Positions 8,532-17,909 of a stretch of 64,000 nt of DNA are shown piece after piece. The notes beneath the pieces were generated by a model that saw only the letters and a program-made list of their open reading frames with translations, ran no database searches and was not told the DNA's origin. Position 1 is the first letter of the stretch. Every line of letters begins with the position of its first letter. Source of the DNA: Parabacteroides sp. PF5-9. Lineage in GTDB: Bacteria > Bacteroidota > Bacteroidia > Bacteroidales > Tannerellaceae. The position numbers and the translations under genes are program-made. The stretch spans positions 42,814-106,813 of the forward strand of contig NZ_JARXWG010000012.1 in NCBI RefSeq assembly GCF_029893105.1, given 5' to 3'.

Positions 8532-9725
8532 TTACAGATCAACTCCCGCTACGTCTTTCCAGTCGCTTACTTCAACCTTGAATGTAATCTCTTCACCTGC
8601 TTCAGAACCGAATTCGAGGTAGAAGTTATACTGGCGTCCGATCTCGAAAGTAAACGGTACGGTTGTATCTGTGGTACGTGCTTCGTCGATTACCTGAAAA
8701 TAGACATCTTCATAGGCATCTTTCGAACCGGCGAAATAGGTACCGTTCGGATTGTTCAGGTACGCTTTGTAGCTTACCTTGATCCAGAAACCTGACCGGT
8801 CGCCATTAGATGCGATGCTTCCCATATCGGTGGTTTGCGGCAATACCATCAGTGCGTTGCTTTTGCCATGAAGCGAATGATACTTGCTCGTCTCCAAGGG
8901 GTCGACTCCCAACAAATTGATCGGAGATTCACCTAAATCGAGGCTTATCGAATCTAAATTGGCATGCTCTGTCCAATACGTAATCGGAGGCGTTAATGGA
9001 GTGACAGGACTGGGATATGGGAATGGGCTTGCGTCCGTTGGAATATTTTCCATATCGATCTTTCCGTTCATATTCACATTGACCAACGCAACATCACCGA
9101 CCACATAAGTCAGGTTGGTATTGGTAGTACGTGCAAAGAATTTCACACGCGAGAGGGCATGATAGAAGTTCAATTCTACATTACCGGAAGAAGCATTCAT
9201 CGGATCTGTTCGAGCCAATAGAAAATCTTCCTGTGCAACTTTATCTGAATCACTCTTTTTGGGATTAGGCACAGTATACTCGATTTTGTCACCTTTGTAA
9301 TAATAGAGCCCTTGCGATACGTTTTTAGACGATGCCGGACTGTAGGCAAAGAACGATACACCTCCTCCGATAATATCGTCTGCTGGCCAGTAACGCTTCG
9401 GTGAGTAATCCCATGCGGTTCCAATGGCAGCTTCGCGGCGCGTGATATCAAATGCGTTGAAGAGGTATTCGTCGGCTGCTGCATCGCTGATGCCACCGAT
9501 AGCGTTAGTCCGATCCCACCAGCCGGTGACTGTAAAGCCAAGGATATTATCACCATTAGTTATTGTAGCACGCGTAGCGTTGCCTTTATCGATAAATGAA
9601 CGGAAACCGATCTCTTTGTTATTCTTATTGTCTATCTGTGTATTGTCGAACTCCAGATCGCTGGAGCAGGAACCCAGTGCAATGGCTATAGTTACAGCCG
9701 CTAATTTATATATTATCTTTTGCAT
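8532..9725 (-). CDS. Fimbrillin family lipoprotein (stalk paralogue)
   Basis: 397 residues from ATG 9725 (MQKIIYKLAAV), with lipobox ALGSC. A longer reading from 9797 overlaps the preceding stop and is rejected because it places 24 extra residues before the signal peptide. It is a clear tandem paralogue of the gene upstream: both contain FRSFIDKG, ILGFTVTGWWD, YLFNAFDITRREA, FFAYSPASSKNV and IGRQYNF. This is the family that builds Bacteroidales type V pili, exported to the outer membrane and polymerised by donor-strand exchange. A single repeat-like fimbrillin domain pair fills most of the length. Confidence 0.85.
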   Translation of the reverse strand: MQKIIYKLAAVTIAIALGSCSSDLEFDNTQIDNKNNKEIGFRSFIDKGNATRATITNGDNILGFTVTGWWDRTNAIGGISDAAADEYLFNAFDITRREAAIGTAWDYSPKRYWPADDIIGGGVSFFAYSPASSKNVSQGLYYYKGDKIEYTVPNPKKSDSDKVAQEDFLLARTDPMNASSGNVELNFYHALSRVKFFARTTNTNLTYVVGDVALVNVNMNGKIDMENIPTDASPFPYPSPVTPLTPPITYWTEHANLDSISLDLGESPINLLGVDPLETSKYHSLHGKSNALMVLPQTTDMGSIASNGDRSGFWIKVSYKAYLNNPNGTYFAGSKDAYEDVYFQVIDEARTTDTTVPFTFEIGRQYNFYLEFGSEAGEEITFKVEVSDWKDVAGVDL

Positions 9726-9762
9726 ATTATAAAATCTTATTTTGTTGTTATTGTTTAAACGA

Positions 9763-11460
9763 TTAACCTCTACCCTGTATTCCTCCACCTGTGACATTTG
9801 TATATGTAGTTCCTCCTACATGTAACGTCCCTATCTTAAAGCTTGGAGAGCCATAATGACTATGCTCTGTCCACAAAAGATGTCTCATATTGGCTGTATC
9901 ATACGTAAAGCCACTCCATACATAAAAATTATTTATTGTCAATCTGCCGTCAAAACCATTGTCGTCCTTGGTAAAAAAATACACCCCTTGTCCCGGGTTA
10001 TCCAAAGCTGCTGTTTGGGTAGAGATATCCAATGTGTTGATAGTTGGGTTCTTCTCATTAGTTGCTTCAATTCTCAATTTTGTAAGCGTCATTGTCGCCG
10101 GTATCTTTATATCCAAACCATTTGCCTTCGTAACGATGGTGAAGTCTGTCACATTTTTAAATAGATATAAACCTAAAGTATCTTGTTGTGTTGACATCTC
10201 CATTTTTAGCTTAGTAAGCGCTTCGATCTGTTTCAGGGGTACTCCTTCTGTCTCGTAGTTGGAGTTTGTCGCCTTGGCAAGACTTTCGCTAATCAATCCG
10301 TCAAACCAACAATTAATCTTCGGCAGTTCTATTGCAGGCAGATCTGGATCTTCCACCCAATCACCTACAGCTACTTCAAATGCTATCGGATCACCCGCTT
10401 CGGCACCGAAGGTGAGGGTGAAGTTGTATTGACGACCGATTTCAAAAACATGCGAACCGTTATTCGCCAATGCATCGGCTACTTTAAAATAAACATGTTT
10501 AGAAGTCGTTGCAGAGCCGGCATAATAAGTACCCGGATCGTTGGCATCAATAAATGCTTTATAGGACACTTTTACCAGGAATCCTCCTGCATCTACATCA
10601 TTCGGATCTCCGAGTTCCGTCTCCTGAGGCATCACCATCAGGGCGTTGGTCGGTCCTAAAATTGAATGGAAATTAGACGCATCCTCTTTCACATAGACCG
10701 AAGAGTTACCCAGATCGAGTGCTATCGAATCGACTGCTCCTACGGGAGTCCAACCGACAACCGGATCCGATGTATCAGTATACGTAAAACTTCCTGTAGT
10801 CGGGATCTCTATTAAATCGATCGTTCCTGATTTATTGATATTGACAAGTCTCACGCTGTCGATCAGGTAAGTAAGTCCAGACGGCTCTTTTCTGGCAGAG
10901 AAGGTTGCCCGCGAAAGAACGTGAGCGAAATTAAAGGTGACAGGGCTTTTTGTCAATACCCCTGTTCTGGCCAACAGGAAGTCTTCCTGTGATTCGTTGT
11001 TAGACGGATCAGGAACAGTGTACTCGATCGCATCGCCTATATAGTTATAAAGTCCTTTATTATTCGCCACATTTTTAGACGAAGCCGGGCTATAGGCAAA
11101 GAAATGAACACCGGAACCTTTTGAAGGCCAATAAAGCTTCGGATCGTAATCCCACTCACCCATAGCTACCGCTTCGCGGCGGGTGATATCGAATGCATTA
11201 AAGAGGTATCCTCCGTCAGCAGAGTTTGCTATATTGCCTGTACCATTTGTTGTTTTATCCCACCATCCGGTAACGGTAAAACCAAGGATGTTGGATTCAG
11301 TCGTGATTGTTGCACGTGTATTGCTTCCTTTATCGATAAAGGAGCGGAAATTGATCTCGTTATTCGTTGCCGGAGTTTCAAGTTTGTTGATTTCTTGATC
11401 CTCAGAACAGGAGACCAGTGCCAAGGTGGCTGTTACCACCATTAAAAACATTTTCTTCAT
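9763..11460 (-). CDS. Fimbrillin family lipoprotein with C-terminal extension
   Basis: 565 residues from ATG 11460 (MKKMFLMVV; an ATG three codons upstream is possible). Lipobox ALVSC. Residues 1-385 align with the downstream paralogue, sharing INFRSFIDKG, TVTGWWDKTTNG, FNAFDITRREAVA and FFAYSPASSKNV. After residue 385 an extra segment of about 175 residues follows, absent from the paralogue: INCWFDGLISESLAKA, a strand-rich middle, and a C-terminus rich in Gly and aromatic residues (NNFYVWSG, LLWTEHSHYG). A plausible reading is a pilus-tip subunit whose extra domain caps polymerisation or binds a ligand; the extension was not recognised as a known domain. Confidence 0.82.
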   Translation of the reverse strand: MKKMFLMVVTATLALVSCSEDQEINKLETPATNNEINFRSFIDKGSNTRATITTESNILGFTVTGWWDKTTNGTGNIANSADGGYLFNAFDITRREAVAMGEWDYDPKLYWPSKGSGVHFFAYSPASSKNVANNKGLYNYIGDAIEYTVPDPSNNESQEDFLLARTGVLTKSPVTFNFAHVLSRATFSARKEPSGLTYLIDSVRLVNINKSGTIDLIEIPTTGSFTYTDTSDPVVGWTPVGAVDSIALDLGNSSVYVKEDASNFHSILGPTNALMVMPQETELGDPNDVDAGGFLVKVSYKAFIDANDPGTYYAGSATTSKHVYFKVADALANNGSHVFEIGRQYNFTLTFGAEAGDPIAFEVAVGDWVEDPDLPAIELPKINCWFDGLISESLAKATNSNYETEGVPLKQIEALTKLKMEMSTQQDTLGLYLFKNVTDFTIVTKANGLDIKIPATMTLTKLRIEATNEKNPTINTLDISTQTAALDNPGQGVYFFTKDDNGFDGRLTINNFYVWSGFTYDTANMRHLLWTEHSHYGSPSFKIGTLHVGGTTYTNVTGGGIQGRG

Positions 11461-11525
11461 ACTAACCATAATTTAAAACTTTCTTTTTGTTATTTTATTT
11501 ATCGCTTTTATTCTCTATACGTTTC

Positions 11526-12551
11526 TTATTTCAATTCTACGATCACCTCGTCGCCCCATTCACCAACACCGATCTCAAAACCGCTTCCCGAACCACCTTC
11601 GCCCGGATTGCCCGGATCGATTTCCGGTATGCCACCGCCACTCTCGTCGCTGTTGGGATCGTTCTCGATCAGGATATCGTAGCCGTCGCGTGCCAGTTTG
11701 GCCGGTCGGTCGGTCATCGACTCCTGTATCTGCCCGGAAACATTCCATGAGGCGTTGTAATAGGCGCTCGACTTGGAGTAGACCTCCATCGTAAACCAGT
11801 TCTCGTAAGGCGCCCGGGGTGCGAAGGTATAAAACTCGCCTTCCAGGTAGCCGTATCCCTTCTTTTCGTCGTATCCCACTTTCACATTGCTGAACAACAT
11901 GGTCGAACGGGTGTCAGTCGAATTGTTGGTGTGGAAAATATAGACCGCTGCCATGCCCGATGCGGCGCCGCGTGCATCTTTTACATATTCCGATCCGATG
12001 ATTTTATTCACCCGGTAGGTAAACTGACGCAGGATGTTTTTCGGATAGAAGTTGAGCACCAACTCTTTTTCATTATTTGTAAAATAGGTTGAGAAGTTTT
12101 CCTCCCAGGCATGCACATAAAATTCGCTGCCGACAGGGGAGTTGACTGTTTTCTCGTTGATCACCGGGGCTGCATATTTATTATATGTGGCCCGTGTTGC
12201 TCCGGAGAAATAAGCTTCGAAAGCGTCCATCTCCGTTTCGTTGCGGAAATAGATATTCGATGCGTTGTAGTCGTAACAGAATGGTCTGTAGTCGACTCCT
12301 TCATCAAGATTGATGTATTTCTCTCCGCTGGTGGTTACATTATCACGTCCATAGTCGCCCACGCCTGGGGTCTGCGAGAAGAGGTTGATACGCATGGTAC
12401 GCGCCTGTGTATTCGGTTCGTCCCAGTTGATCACCACTTTGATCGATTTATCGCCAACATTTCCTCCACAGAGATCTTCGCCAAGGTCTTTGTGTTGACA
12501 GGAGAGAGCCACCCAGGCCAGCAACAGCGTTAAAAGTAAATTCCTTTTCAT
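11526..12551 (-). CDS. DUF5119 lipoprotein of the fimbrial operon
   Basis: 341 residues with lipobox VALSC (Cys18). The body matches the DUF5119 pattern: IKVVINWDEP near the N-terminus, TMRINLFSQTPGVGDYG, and YDYNASNIYFRNETEMDAFEA split by loops, then a long strand-rich region ending in a Gly/Ser-rich linker (GEGGSGSG) and a short acidic tail. DUF5119 proteins are found beside fimbrillins in Bacteroidales; they have a fimbrillin-like fold and are likely minor or anchor subunits. The ATG overlaps the stop of the DUF3575 gene by 4 bp (12548-12551), indicating translational coupling. Confidence 0.8.
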   Translation of the reverse strand: MKRNLLLTLLLAWVALSCQHKDLGEDLCGGNVGDKSIKVVINWDEPNTQARTMRINLFSQTPGVGDYGRDNVTTSGEKYINLDEGVDYRPFCYDYNASNIYFRNETEMDAFEAYFSGATRATYNKYAAPVINEKTVNSPVGSEFYVHAWEENFSTYFTNNEKELVLNFYPKNILRQFTYRVNKIIGSEYVKDARGAASGMAAVYIFHTNNSTDTRSTMLFSNVKVGYDEKKGYGYLEGEFYTFAPRAPYENWFTMEVYSKSSAYYNASWNVSGQIQESMTDRPAKLARDGYDILIENDPNSDESGGGIPEIDPGNPGEGGSGSGFEIGVGEWGDEVIVELK

Positions 12552-13870
12552 CGTTGTGCCCCCTTTCTCTCTTTTTTGTTGTTCACACCGCTACCGATCT
12601 GCCAGACAAGTGAAACACCAATTTTAGTCGGACCGAAATAGGTCCGGTTATGGGTGCTTAACAATGGGAAAACACCCTCTTCACAATTGCTGACTTTATA
12701 TTTTTTATATTTTCCACCGAGGTATCCACCACCAATACTGAACTCGAGGTTGAATCGACGTCCGATAGGCATCGCATATCCAAAGGTTAGTCCACCGGAA
12801 TAACTCAAGAGGCTCTGCTGGCCAATATCGCTGTTTTTATCGGCAAACAACCGGATGTCGTAATCCCCACCGAATCCGTAAAGTCCCACAAACCAGCCGT
12901 TCAACGGATTTCCTGTACGGTTTCCAAACCAGCGGCGCACTTCGGCTCCACCCATCTGAATACGGTGATAGTTGTATTTATCGGCTCCGGTATCCCACCA
13001 CGACCAGTTGCCTTCGACAAGCGCCGACCATGCGTAACCGCGTCCGAACGGTATTTCGACAGAGAGGTTGGGCAACAGGGCTGCGTCGTAAAGCATATTG
13101 GTTTTAACAGCCATAAAGAAAGGCTTTTTCTCTACCTCGCGGAAGACAACGACTTCCTGTGGTACGTAGACGATCGACTCGAGGTAGACCGTATCCGAAT
13201 AGATTTTATATACAGTATCCACAGGTACACTCACATTGGTGTCATTCTGCACCTCGAAAGGACGAGGTTGATTGTCTTTTTTGAAATAGATCATTCCTGA
13301 AACGCTTCCCCGCAGATAAGGCAGGATATGTGTCATCAGATATTGATAAGGACGTCCTCCTCTGAGTGCCTGCATCTGTCTTTTTTGCGCTTCCCGGCTA
13401 AGTTGCTCATCATATAAGATATATAATAGTTCGTTCCGGTAAGGTACATTCCAGTCGTTCTCGACCATGGTAGTCAATCCATCCCAGTCCTCTCCGGCAG
13501 AGAGTGCGTAGACTTGATCGGCTTGAAGTTGCGGATAGTTCAACAGGATATGATTTTTAAGTGCCAAGGCACGCAGTTCAGATAAACGGCTGTTGTTCAA
13601 CTCGTCTCCTTCCGGCGAGGCGCTTCCTGTAACGCTGATGAAGTCGACATCTTCTATCGGATTTTCAGTGAGAATCCGGTCGATCACCCGAAGTGCATAA
13701 GCGTTGTCCATATAATCGCGTTCAATGAAAGTCCGGTTGACCCGGAAATGGATACGAACATTCTGCGTAATGGCGCTATCAGCAGGTGTATTTATTGTCG
13801 CTTTTAAAGGAAATATGATCAGCGTGCTACAATATATAAATACAATTAATTTTATCGCTTTTAAGAACAT
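12548..13870 (-). CDS. DUF3575 / OmpA-like outer membrane protein, first gene of the fimbrial operon
   Basis: 440 residues. After an N-terminal signal (IKLIVFIYCSTLIIFPLKA) come an OmpA-like segment with VRIHFRVNRTFIERDY and ISVTGSASPEGDE (residues 40-100), then, from about residue 245, a DUF3575 beta-barrel beginning FFMAVKTNMLYDAALLPN and ending IGVSLVWQIG. Proteins of this type head many fimbrillin operons and are thought to sit in the outer membrane and anchor or assemble the fibre. Its promoter is clear at 13916-13946, giving a leader of about 40 nt. Confidence 0.82.
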   Translation of the reverse strand: MFLKAIKLIVFIYCSTLIIFPLKATINTPADSAITQNVRIHFRVNRTFIERDYMDNAYALRVIDRILTENPIEDVDFISVTGSASPEGDELNNSRLSELRALALKNHILLNYPQLQADQVYALSAGEDWDGLTTMVENDWNVPYRNELLYILYDEQLSREAQKRQMQALRGGRPYQYLMTHILPYLRGSVSGMIYFKKDNQPRPFEVQNDTNVSVPVDTVYKIYSDTVYLESIVYVPQEVVVFREVEKKPFFMAVKTNMLYDAALLPNLSVEIPFGRGYAWSALVEGNWSWWDTGADKYNYHRIQMGGAEVRRWFGNRTGNPLNGWFVGLYGFGGDYDIRLFADKNSDIGQQSLLSYSGGLTFGYAMPIGRRFNLEFSIGGGYLGGKYKKYKVSNCEEGVFPLLSTHNRTYFGPTKIGVSLVWQIGSGVNNKKERKGAQR

Positions 13871-13915
13871 TCAATAATCAGTTATTACTCATGCGAAATA
13901 CTTTGAAAAACAATA

Positions 13916-13946
13916 CAAAATTAGGAAAGCCTGTCGATATATACAA
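13916..13946 (-). promoter_or_regulatory. Fimbrial operon promoter
   Basis: Minus strand TTG at 13944-13946, 20-bp spacer, and TAATTTTG at 13916-13923, a perfect TAnnTTTG. Transcription would start near 13909, about 39 nt before the DUF3575 ATG. Confidence 0.8.
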
Positions 13947-14280
13947 ATATCATAAGCCTGTGAGACTCAAAGTTACGCAATTAGGTTTATTAAGTTTGGC
14001 AATTTACATTTTTTGCCCGTTTTTCCTATAAAACAGTATTTTTCTGCATTTTGTTGTGAACAGATAAAAAAATATTTTCGTCAACACACCTACTTTCTGC
14101 TTCCAGAGCGGATTTTACCTTATTCGATTTTTTTCAAAAAAAGTTTAAAAACAGAACAAAGGGCTAAGCACTAAGCGTCTACAAACCGTTAAGCACCCAA
14201 TAATGTTATTTTTTCTTAAAAATTCCGTTTTTTGAGGAAAATCAAGACAGAAACAGCTAAAAAAAGAGGAAAAAAGAGAG

Positions 14281-14306
14281 AAATGAGTACCGACACGCAC
14301 TCATTT
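14281..14306. promoter_or_regulatory. Inverted repeat upstream of lemA
   Basis: AAATGAGT and ACTCATTT form a perfect 8-bp inverted repeat with a 10-nt spacer. It covers the place where the -33 element of the lemA promoter should be, so an operator is possible. There is no U-tract, so a terminator is unlikely. Confidence 0.5.
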
Positions 14307-14318
14307 ATTGAAAAATAG

Positions 14319-14326
14319 TATATTTG
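14319..14326 (+). promoter_or_regulatory. lemA -7 box
   Basis: TATATTTG matches TAnnTTTG and lies 25 bp before the ATG. No TTG at the usual distance; the region is occupied by the inverted repeat at 14281-14306. Confidence 0.55.
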
Positions 14327-14350
14327 ACGCCATAACTTCTAAACTGAAAA

Positions 14351-14911
14351 ATGATGACTCTACTTATTGTTCTGGGTATTATAGTGGTACTGGCTATTCT
14401 GGTTGCTTCGATGTACAACACGTTGGTCAAACTGAGAAATAACCGCGAAAATGCATTTGCCGATATCGATGTACAGTTGAAACAGCGTCACGATCTGATT
14501 CCTCAACTGGTGGATACGGTCAAAGGATATGCTTCGCATGAAAAGGAGACGTTGGATCGGGTGATCAGTGCCAGAAACGGTGCGATGAATGCACGAACCA
14601 TCGATGAAAAGATCGTCGCAGAAAATCAACTCTCCTCTGCCCTATCGGGTATGCGTATTACGCTGGAGGCTTACCCCGACCTGAAAGCCAACCAGAACTT
14701 CCTGCAGTTACAGGAAGAGGTGTCGGACGTTGAGAATAAACTGGCTTCGGTCAGACGTTATTTCAATTCGGCAACGCGCGAATACAACAACGCCGTACAA
14801 ACGTTCCCATCGGTACTGATTGCCGGTATGTTCGGATTTCATAAAGAGATGATGTTCGACCTGGGCGAACAACGGACTACTTTGGAAGAGGCGCCGAAAA
14901 TCAGTTTCTAA
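14351..14911 (+). CDS. lemA: LemA family protein
   Basis: 186 residues: one N-terminal membrane segment (LLIVLGIIVVLAILVASMY) followed by a helical cytoplasmic body with the family motifs YNTLVKLRN, VQLKQRHDLIPQLVDTVKGYA and YNNAVQTFPS. LemA proteins are helical bundle proteins of unclear function that are usually encoded next to an HtpX-type membrane protease. Here the M48 gene starts 9 bp downstream, so they almost certainly form one transcript and may act together in membrane-protein quality control. Confidence 0.92.
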   Translation: MMTLLIVLGIIVVLAILVASMYNTLVKLRNNRENAFADIDVQLKQRHDLIPQLVDTVKGYASHEKETLDRVISARNGAMNARTIDEKIVAENQLSSALSGMRITLEAYPDLKANQNFLQLQEEVSDVENKLASVRRYFNSATREYNNAVQTFPSVLIAGMFGFHKEMMFDLGEQRTTLEEAPKISF

Positions 14912-14920
14912 ATTCCTCCT

Positions 14921-15886
14921 ATGCAATATGTAGGCATACAAACCCAAAAGAGCAGGAATAATATACGTTCATTGCTCCTGCTCTTTTTGTTTCCCTGCCT
15001 GGTGGTCGGGATGGTCTTTCTGTTTTGTTATATACTGGTTCAACTGACAGCCAACACTCAACAGATCGATCTGTGGCAAACGACACTCGATATGTTTGTC
15101 GAGATCGCTCCTTATGCGATCGGCGGCGTACTGATCTGGTTTATTATCGCCTATTTGACCAATACCCGCATTATCAATTCGGCTACAGGCGCCCGTCCTT
15201 TGGAACGCAAGGCAAATAAACGGGTGTACAACCTGGTGGAGAACCTCTGTATGGCTCAGGGAATGGATATGCCGAAAATCAATATTATCGAAGATCATTC
15301 ACTCAATGCCTTTGCCAGCGGGATCAATAAACAGAGTTATACCGTGACGGTCTCCAGGGGATTGATCGATAAACTGAACGATGAAGAACTCGAGGCGGTA
15401 ATTGCCCATGAGTTGTCACATATCCGCAATAACGACGTGCGTTTATTGATTATCTCAATTGTTTTTGTCGGGATATTCTCAATGATTGCACAAGTTGCAC
15501 TTCGCACAGTCTACTACTCTTCAAGATCGCGCAATAGCCGTAGCGAGAAAGGCAATGGTACGATCGTTATTATACTGGCAGCTTTGATTGTGGCCGCTAT
15601 CGGTTATTTCTTCTCGATCCTGATGCGGTTTGCCATATCCCGCAAACGTGAATACCTGGCAGATGCAGGAGCCGCAGAAATGACGAAAAACCCATTGGCT
15701 CTGGCCAGTGCCCTGCGAAAAATATCCAATGATCCCGATATTGAAGCGGTCACCCGGGAGGATGTGGCTCAGCTTTTTATCGAACATCCCGGTAAACAAT
15801 CCAAAAGTGCACTCAGCGGATTAAGCGGACTATTTGCCACCCACCCTCCTATCAAAGAGCGAATCAGGGTATTGGAACAATTTTAA
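14921..15886 (+). CDS. M48 family (HtpX-like) membrane metalloprotease
   Basis: 321 residues. Two membrane segments (about residues 18-42 and 62-82), a cytoplasmic domain with the zinc motif HELSH at 163-167, two more membrane segments (about 177-197 and 212-232), and a downstream KREYLADAGAAEM segment supplying the Glu zinc ligand. This is the HtpX layout: a zinc protease of the inner membrane that degrades misfolded membrane proteins. The lemA-htpX pair is conserved across bacteria. The family's usual length is about 290-330. Confidence 0.9.
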   Translation: MQYVGIQTQKSRNNIRSLLLLFLFPCLVVGMVFLFCYILVQLTANTQQIDLWQTTLDMFVEIAPYAIGGVLIWFIIAYLTNTRIINSATGARPLERKANKRVYNLVENLCMAQGMDMPKINIIEDHSLNAFASGINKQSYTVTVSRGLIDKLNDEELEAVIAHELSHIRNNDVRLLIISIVFVGIFSMIAQVALRTVYYSSRSRNSRSEKGNGTIVIILAALIVAAIGYFFSILMRFAISRKREYLADAGAAEMTKNPLALASALRKISNDPDIEAVTREDVAQLFIEHPGKQSKSALSGLSGLFATHPPIKERIRVLEQF

Positions 15887-15965
15887 CCCTCTTTCTCTTC
15901 ATTCAGCAACAAATTGCCTTGATCGTTAGTTATACTATCAAAGACTTAACTAAAATAAAGAAAAA

Positions 15966-16568
15966 ATGAAAACGTATTTAAAAGATGCGATCATCAATCG
16001 CAGAACCAATTACAAACTAAGTCCTCAATCACCAATCTCGGACGATGAGATACAAGAGATCATCCGTTTTGCCGTAAAACATATCCCTTCGGCTTTCAAT
16101 TCCCAGTCGACCCGCATCGTACTCCTGTTAGGAGAACAGCATCGGAAATTGTGGGAACTGACCAAAAGCGTATTAAAAGGGAATAAAACGGATGAACAGT
16201 TTGCATCGACAAAAAACAAAATCGACAATGCGTTTGCTTCGGGATACGGTACTGTCTTGTTCTATGAAGACGGACAAGTTATCGAAGCGTTACAGGAAGC
16301 ATTTCCAACCTATAAAGAGAAGTTTCCGGAATGGTCGCACCATACGTCAGCTATGCATCAATTTGCTCTATGGACGATATTGACGGATGTTGGTTTTGGA
16401 GCCTCGTTGCAGCATTACAATCCATTGATCGACGCATCCGTTGCCCAGACATGGTCGATCGAGCCACACTGGAGACTGGTTGCACAAATGCCGTTTGGCC
16501 TACCTACACAGCACCCCGGTGAAAAAGAATTCAAACCGGTGGATGAACGGATCAGGGTTTTTAAATAA
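15966..16568 (+). CDS. Nitroreductase family protein (Frm2/HBN-like)
   Basis: 200 residues with the FMN-dependent nitroreductase fold: INRRTNYKLSPQSPISDDEI at the N-terminus, HIPSAFNSQSTRIVLL, and a C-terminal AQMPFGLPTQHPGEKEF. The short form and the HIPSAFNSQSTR segment are typical of the Frm2/HBN-like subgroup, which reduce nitro-aromatics or respond to fatty-acid signals in yeast; the physiological substrate in gut bacteria is not known. Transcribed alone; it converges on the NCS2 permease with a 13-bp gap. Confidence 0.85.
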   Translation: MKTYLKDAIINRRTNYKLSPQSPISDDEIQEIIRFAVKHIPSAFNSQSTRIVLLLGEQHRKLWELTKSVLKGNKTDEQFASTKNKIDNAFASGYGTVLFYEDGQVIEALQEAFPTYKEKFPEWSHHTSAMHQFALWTILTDVGFGASLQHYNPLIDASVAQTWSIEPHWRLVAQMPFGLPTQHPGEKEFKPVDERIRVFK

Positions 16569-16581
16569 ATATTGTGTTTTT

Positions 16582-17877
16582 TCAGGCAAACATATAATTC
16601 AAAATAAATAAAGCGGCCAAAATGTACATCGTCAATGAAACCTCCTTGTATTTACCGCTTAACAATTTGATTAAGACATAACACAATAGTCCGAAAATCA
16701 TTCCGTCAGCAATGGAATAGGTCAATACCATCATGAGAATCGTCACAAAGGCGGGAAGCGCTTCTGATATATCTTCCATATCGATCTGATGAATGGCATC
16801 CATCATCAACACGCCCACCAAAACCAACGCTCCTGTTGTTGCTGCACCCGGGATCAATAAAAAGATCGGAGCAAAGAATAAGGCGATAAGAAACAATACA
16901 CCTGTAACGAAGGAGGTTAATCCTGAACGGCCTCCTTCGGCAATCCCTGAAGCACTTTCCACATAAGTGGTAATCGTAGAACTTCCCAACATCGCACCGA
17001 CAGTCGTACCGATTGCATCCGACATCATCGCCTCTTTTACCCGGGGGATGTTTCCTTTTTCATCCATGATACCGGTTTTGGAAGCCAGTCCGACCAACGT
17101 ACCTACCGTATCGAAAATATTCATAAATAAAAGCGTAAAAATAATGACCGCCATATCGAGGGTGAAAAACTCGGAGAAATCGAACTGACAGAAGGTCGGA
17201 GCCAACGAATGTGGCATGGAGACCGGCAGAAAATCGTTGGAAATTTCTGTTACACCCAAAGGTATACCAATCAATGTGCAGAGCAAGATGCTGTAGAAAA
17301 GAGCCCCTTTTACCTTTTTAACCATTAAAACACCACTCAGCAAAATACCCACCATAGCCAGTACGGAGGCTGAGGTAAACTCACCCAATTTGACAAATGT
17401 TGCCGGACTGGCCTCGATTATGCCGGCATTCTTTAAACCGATAAAAGCGATAAACATACCAATCCCTGCCGAAATAGCGTAACGGAGGTTCATTGGTATA
17501 CTGTTTAATATAATCTCCCGGATATTCAGAAAAGTAATTAAGATAAATATAACCCCTTCAACAAACATCGCCGTAAGGGCTGTCTGCCACGAATAACCCA
17601 TCCCTTCAACCAGTGTAAATGCAAAAAAAGCATTCAATGCCATGCTGGGCGCCTGGGCAAAAGGAAGTTTGGCCATAAACGCCAATAACAAGGTAGCTAT
17701 GGCAGAGGCCAAAGCTGTCGCCGTAAAAACAGCCGCTTTATCCATACCGGTTGTTCCCAGGATCGAAGGATTTACGGCGAGGATATAACTCATAGTCAGA
17801 AAAGTAGTAAGTCCGGCAATCACCTCTGTTCGGACAGTCATATGTTGTTTGTCAAAACCGAATAAACGTTGTAACAT
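16582..17877 (-). CDS. NCS2 family purine permease (AzgA-like)
   Basis: 431 residues with about 12-14 membrane segments. The family motifs are VIAGLTTFLTMSYILAVNP near the N-terminus, QAPSMALNAFFAF (residues 74-86), SAGIGMFIAFIGLKNAG, and SSTITTYVESASGIAEGGRSG in the second half; the last two line the substrate site. AzgA-type carriers take up adenine, guanine or hypoxanthine by proton symport. The exact purine cannot be told from sequence alone. No purine riboswitch was recognised in the 32 bp between it and metF. Confidence 0.88.
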   Translation of the reverse strand: MLQRLFGFDKQHMTVRTEVIAGLTTFLTMSYILAVNPSILGTTGMDKAAVFTATALASAIATLLLAFMAKLPFAQAPSMALNAFFAFTLVEGMGYSWQTALTAMFVEGVIFILITFLNIREIILNSIPMNLRYAISAGIGMFIAFIGLKNAGIIEASPATFVKLGEFTSASVLAMVGILLSGVLMVKKVKGALFYSILLCTLIGIPLGVTEISNDFLPVSMPHSLAPTFCQFDFSEFFTLDMAVIIFTLLFMNIFDTVGTLVGLASKTGIMDEKGNIPRVKEAMMSDAIGTTVGAMLGSSTITTYVESASGIAEGGRSGLTSFVTGVLFLIALFFAPIFLLIPGAATTGALVLVGVLMMDAIHQIDMEDISEALPAFVTILMMVLTYSIADGMIFGLLCYVLIKLLSGKYKEVSLTMYILAALFILNYMFA

Positions 17878-17909
17878 GGGATATCGTTTTATTGTATTTG
17901 TTATTTTGA

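Larger units (their letters stand above)
13871..14350. other. Divergent intergenic region, fimbrial operon / lemA
   Basis: A 480-bp AT-rich gap between divergent operons. It contains the fimbrial promoter (13916-13946), three close TAAGC(A/G) copies at 14163-14196, and an 8-bp inverted repeat (14281-14306) next to the lemA -7 box. No inverted repeats flank the fimbrial promoter in the way expected of a phase-variable switch. No ORF was found in the rest. Confidence 0.7.

Noticed and set aside
13871..14350. Invertible (phase-variable) promoter for the fimbrial operon
   Set aside because: No inverted repeats flank the promoter and no invertase gene is near.
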